The notes beneath the pieces are model-generated. The model had not been told where the DNA came from and made no database searches. It was given only the letters and a program-made list of their open reading frames with translations. Both the position numbers and the translations under genes were made by a program. Shown piece by piece: positions 1 to 5,262 of a stretch of 6,352 bases of DNA. The stretch comes from an uncultured Bacteroidota bacterium (GTDB lineage Bacteria > Bacteroidota > Bacteroidia > Chitinophagales > Chitinophagaceae), in assembly GCA_903851455.1 (NCBI GenBank), contig CAINOM010000127.1:1-6352 (forward strand). The letters run 5' to 3'. Position 1 is the stretch's first letter; each line of letters starts with the position of its first letter.

Positions 1-2
1 AA

Positions 3-983
3 TTTTATTTCGACAGCAGGCAACAGATGTTGGAATGCTCACGGCAACTAAGGGCAATGCGCCTGTCGGAAAATAAATTACTGGCGGAAAGGTCTCGTGG
101 GCAACAGTTTTACCAGGCACTCACCACCAGCACGTTAAAGTACCTGCTGGTTATTTTCTGTATCATCACGCTCATTCTTTTCTCAATAATGATCAAAGAG
201 CTTCGTGAGCGGATCCGATACCAGGAGGAACTACAGGCAAAAGTCATTGACCTTCGAAGGTCCCACAACGAGCTCCAGGAAATAGCTTTTGCTGCTTCAC
301 ACGACCTGCAGGAGCCATTGAGGAAAATACAGGTATTCAGCAACATGCTGCTTTATAAGAACGTAGATGGGCTGAAAGACGAGAACAGGGTCACCCTCGA
401 GCGTATCAACACTTCGGCAAACAGGATGCAGGTACTAATATCTGACCTCAACGCACTTACCAGCCTCACAAAAATAGATGGAGCCAAAGAATCCGTAGAC
501 CTCGGTGTTGTATGCCAATACATTCTTTTCGATCTTGAAGAACAGGTAAAAGAGATGGGCGCCAACGTAGAGGTTTATGCGCTGCCAGTAATAAAAGGGT
601 ATCGCAACCAGCTGACAATTCTGTTCAGGGCCTTGCTCGACAACTCGTTGAAGTTTACAAGAGAAGGCATAAAGCCGGTTATTACCATCAGCTATGAAAT
701 AATTAACGGGCACGAACTGGAGGAAATCAACCCCAACCTTATGAACAGAAAATTCTATAGGATCATCTGTTCAGACAACGGCATAGGGTTCGACAACCAG
801 TTTATCAGCAAGATTTTCCAGATATTCCAGCGCCTGCACCCCCAGCAATCCAAATACGACGGCAAAGGTATTGGGCTGGCGATCTGTCAGCGTATTATGG
901 CTAACCATGAGGGATATATAATGGCTCACGGCCAACCGCAAATGGGCGCCAAATTCAAACTCTTCTTTCCAGTCGAAGACTGA
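3..983 (+). CDS. Membrane sensor histidine kinase, 3' part (N-terminus off window)
   Basis: This is the C-terminal part of a two-component sensor kinase that autophosphorylates on histidine in response to an unseen signal. The frame is open to the left edge, so the gene starts upstream; the ATG at 27 is probably internal. Numbering from that Met, a charged helix (1-37) resembles the end of a CHASE3-type extracytoplasmic sensor. A membrane segment follows at about 39-56 and a short coiled linker at about 57-85. The HisKA H-box (AASHDLQEPLRK) carries the phospho-acceptor His92. The HATPase_c domain shows the N-box (LLDNSLKFT, Asn206), G1 box (SDNGIGF, 249-255), F-box (IFQIFQRLH) and G2 box (GKGIGLAIC, 279-287), so it looks catalytically intact. 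No receiver domain is fused at the C-terminus and no response regulator is in view, so its partner is unknown. The TGA stop abuts the stop of the convergent gene. The kinase call is very secure; CHASE3 is an inference from a fragment. Confidence 0.95.
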   Translation, partial: FYFDSRQQMLECSRQLRAMRLSENKLLAERSRGQQFYQALTTSTLKYLLVIFCIITLILFSIMIKELRERIRYQEELQAKVIDLRRSHNELQEIAFAASHDLQEPLRKIQVFSNMLLYKNVDGLKDENRVTLERINTSANRMQVLISDLNALTSLTKIDGAKESVDLGVVCQYILFDLEEQVKEMGANVEVYALPVIKGYRNQLTILFRALLDNSLKFTREGIKPVITISYEIINGHELEEINPNLMNRKFYRIICSDNGIGFDNQFISKIFQIFQRLHPQQSKYDGKGIGLAICQRIMANHEGYIMAHGQPQMGAKFKLFFPVED

Positions 984-1008
984 TCAGTTTCTTACCTTTT
1001 TACTGATC
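970..1008. terminator. Stem-loops across abutting convergent stop codons, possible bidirectional terminator
   Basis: The kinase stop (TGA, 981-983) and the stop of the minus-strand gene (984-986) touch, together giving the palindrome TGATCA. A perfect 7-bp inverted repeat, GATCAGT (982-988) and ACTGATC (1002-1008), spans a 13-nt loop. A smaller overlapping hairpin, CAGTC-GAA-GACTG, lies at 970-982. The loop contains a T5 run, but no T-run directly follows either stem, so this is not a canonical intrinsic terminator. A role in ending transcription from both sides is inferred from position only. Confidence 0.3.
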
Positions 1009-1343
1009 TCCTCTACGTCAGTCATGAATTTATTTACATGCTCGTCCGCATACGCGCCATAGGCATCTATCAGCGTACCCTTCACGCCATCTGCAGTTTC
1101 TATAACATACATGATGGCATTGTCAGCAGGGTCAGACTGGCCCTCGAAACGATAAAAATCTATGACCCGGACTTCATCGGGTCCGTATAATCTATCTTTC
1201 GCGGCCGAGTGAAGGCCTTGTTTTGTTACTTTTAAATTATCTGTATAGCCTTCTTTCACGGCTTTGTTGATACGCTCTGTGAGTGTATTCATAAAGGGCA
1301 CCTGTTCGTTTGGTACGCTCTTCCTTCCTGTCTCGGCTTTCAT
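984..1343 (-). CDS. Small conserved Bacteroidota protein, often labelled 'phosphoribosylpyrophosphate synthetase'
   Basis: This encodes 119 residues, or 102 if translation starts at the internal Met18 (codon 1290-1292). Met18 fits the family better, because relatives as I remember them begin close to the stretch MNTLTERINKAVKEGY; neither start has a clear Shine-Dalgarno site. Visible signatures are the N-terminal helix with GYT, the central VIDFYRFEGQSDPADNAIMY and the later KGTLIDAYGAYAD. This pattern matches a small soluble family that databases often call phosphoribosylpyrophosphate synthetase. True PRPP synthetases are about 310 residues, and I see no PRPP-binding loop or room for two phosphoribosyltransferase-like domains, so I would not carry that function over. 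The conserved aromatic and acidic core may bind a ligand, but the role is unknown. The gene lies 36 nt downstream of the DUF2383-type gene on the same strand and is probably co-transcribed with it. Confidence 0.82.
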   Translation of the reverse strand: MKAETGRKSVPNEQVPFMNTLTERINKAVKEGYTDNLKVTKQGLHSAAKDRLYGPDEVRVIDFYRFEGQSDPADNAIMYVIETADGVKGTLIDAYGAYADEHVNKFMTDVEEISKKVRN

Positions 1344-1379
1344 AATATGGTTATTAAGTTCGTGATCAAATAGTGTGTT

Positions 1380-1850
1380 TTACTTTTGCAGCGACTTATG
1401 CGCACTGCGCTGCTGCTTTATCAGGTCGTGCGATTTTTGCAGGGACGCCCGTTGCGCCGCCACAAGTTCCTTGAAAGACGCATCTAACAATAATCCGGAT
1501 GACAGTGCGCCGTCATAAGCGCGGAGCGCTGCATCTTCGCCAAATTCACAATTAGCCAGTACAGATAAACGGTCACCCGCGGTAAACGTCGATTTGATAT
1601 CCATCCATGCGCGATATATCTTGCCGGCGGAACTTGTGTCATTGTCAACAATACCACCGTTACCCTCTATTTTTTGGACCAGTTCTTCTTTATAGCTGTT
1701 GCTTTGGCGTTTCATTTCTTCAAAGAGCGCTTTTAGGTCTATGTCCAGCCCGTTAAGTTCAGTAGCGGCCTTCTCATAGCCGGCGATCCGGTCATTGTTG
1801 ATCATTACCAGGTCGTTGAGTACTTCGTTCATTGATTCGTGCAGTTCCAT
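1380..1850 (-). CDS. PA2169/DUF2383-type four-helix-bundle (ferritin-like) protein
   Basis: This is a 156-residue, almost entirely helical, soluble protein with no signal peptide or membrane segment. Its pattern matches the DUF2383 / PA2169 family of ferritin-like four-helix bundles: an N-terminal helix with NNDRIAGYEKAA (about 18-29), a second helix with ALFEEMKRQSNSYKEEL (41-57), a glycine-rich turn and Trp82, a third helix with CEFGEDAALRAYDGAL (101-116), and a last helix around LQKSHDLIKQQR (137-148). Possible metal-ligand positions for such a bundle include Glu26, Glu102, Glu105 and His141, but I cannot show that metal is bound. Family members are about 150 residues, so it is full length. 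The biochemical role is unsettled; many members sit near general-stress genes. The start is the first Met, with no strong ribosome binding site. It appears to be the first gene of a two-gene unit; a weak -7-like TAGTTTTT lies upstream at 1880-1887 on the minus strand. Confidence 0.85.
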   Translation of the reverse strand: MELHESMNEVLNDLVMINNDRIAGYEKAATELNGLDIDLKALFEEMKRQSNSYKEELVQKIEGNGGIVDNDTSSAGKIYRAWMDIKSTFTAGDRLSVLANCEFGEDAALRAYDGALSSGLLLDASFKELVAAQRASLQKSHDLIKQQRSAHKSLQK

Positions 1851-1930
1851 AAAAATTGTTTCGTTTGCTTTATTCTTTTAAAAACTATGCCATGTATCCG
1901 TAGCATCTTAAAAAAATATCATAATGTTAA

Positions 1931-1966
1931 TTTGCTGTGCTAAAAGCATTTGAATTCTTACTTTTG
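1931..1966 (+). promoter_or_regulatory. Candidate Bacteroidota-type promoter for the gene at 2009
   Basis: TACTTTTG at 1959-1966 is an exact match to the Bacteroidota -7 consensus TAnnTTTG. A TTTG at 1931-1934 could be the -33 element, although the 24-nt gap is slightly longer than usual. Transcription would start near 1973, giving a leader of about 36 nt. The call rests on the -7 match and its position in a divergent intergenic region. Confidence 0.5.
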
Positions 1967-1972
1967 AGCACT

Positions 1973-1997
1973 GCCTGCCCCAAACAGGCTTAAGCCT
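1973..1997 (+). promoter_or_regulatory. Leader able to form two competing hairpins
   Basis: GCCTG (1973-1977) can pair with CAGGC (1985-1989) over a 7-nt loop. Alternatively, AGGC (1986-1989) can pair with GCCT (1994-1997) over TTAA, inside the perfect 12-bp palindrome AGGCTTAAGCCT (1986-1997). The two use the same bases and exclude each other. The palindrome ends 11 nt before the ATG at 2009. It could equally be a DNA operator for a dimeric regulator, or chance. Confidence 0.25.
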
Positions 1998-2008
1998 CTG
2001 ATTCGATT

Positions 2009-2557
2009 ATGGATATAATGGTAGCAACACTCGAAGTTCTCAAGTACACCATACCGTCGCTGGTAGTTTTAACAGCCTGTTACCTCATCGTTAAAAAATT
2101 CCTGGTATCTGAGATGCAGCGCAAGCAGCTGGCCATCTTCAAGGACACCCAGGATGTAACATTGCGGCTGCGGCTGCAGGCATACGAGCGCATGATACTA
2201 TTCGTGGAGCGCATGAGCCCGCGCCTCCTCATACCGCGTGTGTACGACCCCAATATGACGGTCCGTGACCTCCAGTCTGTGATGACATACAGTATAAGCT
2301 CGGAGTATGAGCACAATATGTCGCAGCAGATCTACGTATCCAGCAACGTTTGGGAGACCGTGAAGAACGTAAAAGAACAGGAGCTGAACATGATCAATCG
2401 CCTGGCACAGACACTGAACCCAGAGGCCCCTGCCCGCGACTTCCACGCACGTATACTGGAGGTAATGCAGCAGGCCGAAGGCGAACTGCCCACCGACATG
2501 GCCATACAGATCATCAGCAACGAGGTAAGGAAAGTGATGTCATTCGGCGGCATGTAA
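2009..2557 (+). CDS. Membrane-anchored protein of unknown function, upstream of acyl-CoA mutase
   Basis: This 182-residue protein has one N-terminal membrane segment (about 11-29) and then a long, mainly helical cytoplasmic part; the KK at 29-30 after the segment suggests N-out/C-in topology. Visible stretches are LRLQAYERMILFVERM (54-69), a DLQSVM helix, SEYEHNMSQQIYVSSNVWE (98-116) and a charged C-terminal helix. It resembles a small uncharacterised Bacteroidota family with the same QAYER...EYEHN...QQ(I/V)YVS pattern, which I remember only as hypothetical proteins. No catalytic motif is visible. The first ATG (2009) is chosen; a second in-frame ATG at 2018 is also possible, and neither has a Shine-Dalgarno site. 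It precedes the mutase gene on the same strand with a 153-nt gap holding a repeat element. Co-transcription is plausible because no promoter is obvious in that gap, but a functional link is unproven. Confidence 0.82.
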   Translation: MDIMVATLEVLKYTIPSLVVLTACYLIVKKFLVSEMQRKQLAIFKDTQDVTLRLRLQAYERMILFVERMSPRLLIPRVYDPNMTVRDLQSVMTYSISSEYEHNMSQQIYVSSNVWETVKNVKEQELNMINRLAQTLNPEAPARDFHARILEVMQQAEGELPTDMAIQIISNEVRKVMSFGGM

Positions 2558-2603
2558 TTAACAGTGACAATGTTCTTAATACTGATAATAAGATGGAAAC
2601 AAC

Positions 2604-2693
2604 ACCTCCCCTCCTGTTTTTAGGAGGGGATGACCGGAGCTTGCTCAGGTCTGGGGGTGGTTGACTCGCGCATTAAGCGCCCTACGGGTGCAC
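2604..2693 (+). repeat. Structured REP-like repeat, copy 1
   Basis: This is the first of two same-orientation copies in the window. Box A (2604-2629) holds a perfect 9-bp stem, TCCCCTCCT (2607-2615) with AGGAGGGGA (2622-2630), over the loop GTTTTT. A palindromic segment follows, with GACC (2632-2635) against GGTC (2648-2651) and GAG/CTC inside, separated by one G-A mismatch. Box B is CTGGGGGTGGTTGACTCGCG (2651-2670). Next comes GCGC-ATTAA-GCGC (2668-2680), and box C, GCCCTACGG (2679-2687), within a hairpin GCGCCC-TAC-GGGTGC. ACCTCCCC of box A could also pair at a distance with GGGGTGGT of box B, with one mismatch. It lies in the mutase leader and ends about 17 nt before the start codon. No T-run follows a stem, so it is not a standard intrinsic terminator. 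A repetitive extragenic palindrome family is the best guess. Confidence 0.8.
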
Positions 2694-2710
2694 AATACAA
2701 TGACCTTACA

Positions 2711-4264
2711 ATGGACAAAAAAACGATCAAAACAGATTCGGGTATAACGATCAATGAGCTTTACTGCCAGCCGGTAAAGATGGACGAACTGCCGGGCCTC
2801 TTCCCGTTCACACGCGGCGTGCATGCTGCCATGTATCGCGACCGTATGTGGACCATGCGCCAGTATGCAGGGTTCAGCACAGCGGAGGAGTCTAACAAAC
2901 GATACCACTTCCTGCTGGGCCAGGGTGTAAGCGGCCTGTCCGTAGCTTTCGATCTGCCCACACAGATCGGTTATGACTCAGACCACGCCATGTCTGAAGG
3001 CGAAGTAGGCAAAGTAGGTGTAGCCATCGACTCCCTGCAGGATATGGAGCTGCTGTTCAAAGACATCCGCCTCAGCGATGTTTCTACCTCCATGACCATC
3101 AACGCCACAGCGTTCATACTACTGGCATTCTACATAGCACTTGCGAAGAAGCAAGGCGCCGATGTAAAGAAGATATCCGGCACCATACAGAACGATATAC
3201 TGAAAGAGTACGCAGCTCGTGGTACCTATATCTATCCGCCGGCGCCTTCTATGCGGCTCATCACCGACATCTTTGAGTACTGCAGCAAAGAAGTACCCAA
3301 GTGGAACACCATCTCTATCTCCGGCTACCACATACGCGAGGCAGGTGCTAACGCCGTGCAGGAACTGGCCTTTACCCTCGCCAACGGCAAGGCATACCTG
3401 CAGGCCGCACTGGCCAAGGGTCTTGACATCAACGTCTTCGCACAGCGGCTCTCTTTCTTCTTCAACGCACACAACAACCTCTTTGAAGAAGTAGCCAAGT
3501 TCCGCGCGGCACGCCGCATGTGGGCCAACATCACCAAAGAGCTCGGAGCTACTGATCCCCGCGCACAGATGCTGCGCTTCCATACGCAGACCGGCGGCAG
3601 CACACTCACTGCACAACAGCCCAAGAACAACATCGTCCGGGTAGCACTACAGGGTCTTTCGGCAGTGCTCGGCGGCACACAGTCGCTGCATACGAATGGT
3701 TACGACGAAGCCCTCTCTCTGCCCACAGAGGAAGCTGCATCCATAGCCCTGCGTACCCAGCAGATACTCGCCTTCGAAAGTGGTGCAACCGATACCGTAG
3801 ACCCGCTCGCTGGTTCTTTCTACGTAGAAAGCCTGACCAACGAAGTAGAAGCTGCCGCCTGGAAACTCATCGAAAAGATCGATGCCATGGGCGGCTCTGT
3901 AAAAGCCATTGAGCACCACTTCATGCAGGACGAGATAGCCCGCTCAGCATACGCCTATAACAATGCAATTGAAGACGGCAGCAAGATCATTGTAGGCGTC
4001 AACAAGTTCACATCCGCCGAGGCCGCAGCCCCGCCAGTCTTCCGCATTGACGACTCCATACGTATCCTACAGAGCGAGAAGCTGAAGAAGCTTCGCGCAG
4101 AGCGCGATAACGTAGCGGCGGCAGCCTGCCTCGCAACGATAAAGCAAAAGGCCACCACTACCGAAAACCTCATGCCCTTTGTCATCGACGCCGTAGAGCA
4201 CCTGTGCACCCTCGGCGAGATATCAGATACATTGCGTGACGTTTGGGGCGAGTACAGAGGCTAG
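2711..4264 (+). CDS. Methylmalonyl-CoA mutase catalytic subunit lacking the B12-binding domain
   Basis: This 517-residue subunit is the acyl-CoA-binding TIM-barrel part of a coenzyme-B12-dependent mutase, which interconverts (R)-methylmalonyl-CoA and succinyl-CoA by radical rearrangement. Family signatures are clear: [70 protein letters not shown] and KLRAERD. By alignment from memory with Propionibacterium MutB, Tyr52, Gln160, Arg170, Tyr206 and His207 match Tyr89, Gln197, Arg207, Tyr243 and His244. Tyr plus Arg at the specificity positions favours methylmalonyl-CoA; isobutyryl-CoA mutases carry Phe and Gln there. The motif [14 protein letters not shown] (291-304) resembles split, archaeal or ICM-type large subunits more than classic MutB. 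The protein ends at [17 protein letters not shown], where MutB continues into the cobalamin domain, so the small B12-binding partner must be encoded outside the window. The ATG at 2711 is chosen because upstream in-frame sequence from 2630 is repeat DNA; no Shine-Dalgarno is visible. Confidence 0.93.
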   Translation: MDKKTIKTDSGITINELYCQPVKMDELPGLFPFTRGVHAAMYRDRMWTMRQYAGFSTAEESNKRYHFLLGQGVSGLSVAFDLPTQIGYDSDHAMSEGEVGKVGVAIDSLQDMELLFKDIRLSDVSTSMTINATAFILLAFYIALAKKQGADVKKISGTIQNDILKEYAARGTYIYPPAPSMRLITDIFEYCSKEVPKWNTISISGYHIREAGANAVQELAFTLANGKAYLQAALAKGLDINVFAQRLSFFFNAHNNLFEEVAKFRAARRMWANITKELGATDPRAQMLRFHTQTGGSTLTAQQPKNNIVRVALQGLSAVLGGTQSLHTNGYDEALSLPTEEAASIALRTQQILAFESGATDTVDPLAGSFYVESLTNEVEAAAWKLIEKIDAMGGSVKAIEHHFMQDEIARSAYAYNNAIEDGSKIIVGVNKFTSAEAAAPPVFRIDDSIRILQSEKLKKLRAERDNVAAAACLATIKQKATTTENLMPFVIDAVEHLCTLGEISDTLRDVWGEYRG

Positions 4265-4306
4265 AAAATATTGCCCTCTTTTACTATTTTGCGGAAAAAC
4301 ACACCT

Positions 4307-5122
4307 ATGAACAAACATATTGTGCTTACCGCAGTTGCCGCATGCCTTACACTGCTGTCCTTTGGCCAGATCACCCTGGAACATACTTATAACGCTGGCG
4401 GTACCCTATGGCCGGTTTTGCTTTCAAGCAATGGCGAGAAATACATGACCTATGATAGCGCCAATATTTACCTCTACAACACTGATCACTCTTTATGGAA
4501 AACCATTGTGCCGAATTCATACACAGGATACAGGATACAAAACGTCAATATTGTGTCAGATAACCTGTTTAATTCAGATAACTTAGTCGAACTCGTCGTG
4601 ACCTACTTCGTCACTTCCTATACCATACGTCCGTACTACAAATCTGACGTGATCAACGAGAACAGTGTCGTTATTCAAAGCTTAGATTCTTCCTCCTATA
4701 ACACGCTGCATTTCAATTCCACCACTAATACCTACAAGCTTTTCGCTGAGAAAAGCCATTCAGGCCCTGCTTATGATATCACCGATGTCTACGCCCTCCC
4801 GGGCACCATTCCCTGCGGTCAATGCTCCTCCCTGGGCACAGAAAGAACAACAGGCGGCACTGGCTCCAGGATAAGCATCTCCGACCCTACCCCCAACCCA
4901 AGCTCAGGAGCAGCAAGGATCAGCTACCAGCTGCCCGTTGGTGCTAACCCCGCTACAATAGTATTCTACAACATGGCCGGCCAGCTTGTGCGCGAGCTGC
5001 CCGTTGTTCCCAACAACATCTTCATCGACATCAACAACAGCCTGTTCCGCGCGGGCAACTACTCCTACTTCATCAGGGCGGATAACATGGTATCGGATAC
5101 AAAGACTATGACTGTGCAATAA
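4307..5122 (+). CDS. Secreted protein with type IX secretion (type A) C-terminal sorting domain
   Basis: This 271-residue exported protein has a signal peptide: MNKH, then the hydrophobic stretch IVLTAVAACLTLLSF, with likely cleavage around residue 20-21. The middle (about 22-165) is rich in Ser, Thr, Asn and Tyr and looks beta-rich, with repeated aromatic strands such as YMTYDSANIYLYN; I do not recognise a named domain. A CGQC pair (Cys170, Cys173) precedes a flexible TTGGTGS linker. The C-terminal 80 residues form a Por-type sorting domain: ISDPTPNPSSG, then VFYNMAGQLVRELP, then RAGNYSYFIRAD...TKTMTV. That domain directs passage through the outer-membrane T9SS and is normally removed, with the protein released or anchored at the surface. 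The ATG at 4307 is chosen because the signal peptide begins there; a TTG 36 nt upstream would add a charged tail. It starts 42 nt after the mutase stop. A TATTTTG (4285-4291) may be part of its own promoter, but a -33 element is lacking. Confidence 0.9.
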   Translation: MNKHIVLTAVAACLTLLSFGQITLEHTYNAGGTLWPVLLSSNGEKYMTYDSANIYLYNTDHSLWKTIVPNSYTGYRIQNVNIVSDNLFNSDNLVELVVTYFVTSYTIRPYYKSDVINENSVVIQSLDSSSYNTLHFNSTTNTYKLFAEKSHSGPAYDITDVYALPGTIPCGQCSSLGTERTTGGTGSRISISDPTPNPSSGAARISYQLPVGANPATIVFYNMAGQLVRELPVVPNNIFIDINNSLFRAGNYSYFIRADNMVSDTKTMTVQ

Positions 5123-5155
5123 TAGTGTTTAAATACAAAATGAGTGCTACGATAT

Positions 5156-5262
5156 ACCTCCCCTCCTGTTTTTAGGAAGGGCATGCCGAAAGACATAGCG
5201 AAGCATGTCTTTTGGCTGGGGTGGTTGGCTCGCGTATGGCAAAGCCTGCCCTACGGCACCCG
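5156..5262 (+). repeat. Structured REP-like repeat, copy 2, overlapping the end of the DUF3810 gene
   Basis: This is the second copy of the element at 2604. Box A (5156-5181) differs from copy 1 at one base (A5178 against G2626), which leaves a C-A mismatch in the stem. The middle palindrome has a different sequence and is longer: GCCGAAAGACAT (5185-5196) pairs with ATGTCTTTTGGC (5205-5216) over 8 nt, with one G-T wobble. Box B (5216-5234) lacks one G compared with copy 1. GGC-AAA-GCC (5238-5246) replaces the GCGC palindrome, and box C (5248-5256) sits in the hairpin TGCC-CTAC-GGCA. It occupies almost the whole gap between two convergent genes, and CTA in box C is the TAG stop of the minus-strand gene. 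The element's right end is uncertain beyond 5256. Confidence 0.8.

Noticed and set aside
2350..2664. 104-codon plus-strand open frame overlapping the membrane protein and repeat
   Set aside because: It is a shifted-frame shadow of the gene at 2009 that runs into the repeat and has no recognisable features.
2630..2710. Possible 27-residue N-terminal extension of the mutase starting at 2630
   Set aside because: The extension is translated mostly from repeat copy 1 and does not resemble the family; the Met at 2711 begins a normal [11 protein letters not shown] start.
2700..2747. Short out-of-frame upstream reading frame (ATG at 2700, TAA at 2745-2747) overlapping the mutase start
   Set aside because: It has 15 codons, no ribosome binding site and low-information content; most likely chance.
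4271..4306. TTG start adding 12 residues to the sorting-domain protein
   Set aside because: It would put a polar, charged segment before an otherwise standard signal peptide beginning at the ATG at 4307.
5156..5181. Box A hairpin as a canonical intrinsic terminator
   Set aside because: The T-run is in the loop rather than after the stem, and the same element occurs upstream of a start codon at copy 1. A transcription-ending role is possible but not shown.
2604..5262. CRISPR or composite transposon defined by the two repeats
   Set aside because: There are only two copies, about 2.5 kb apart, enclosing ordinary genes with no transposase, Cas gene or spacer-like units. Direct orientation alone does not make a transposon.
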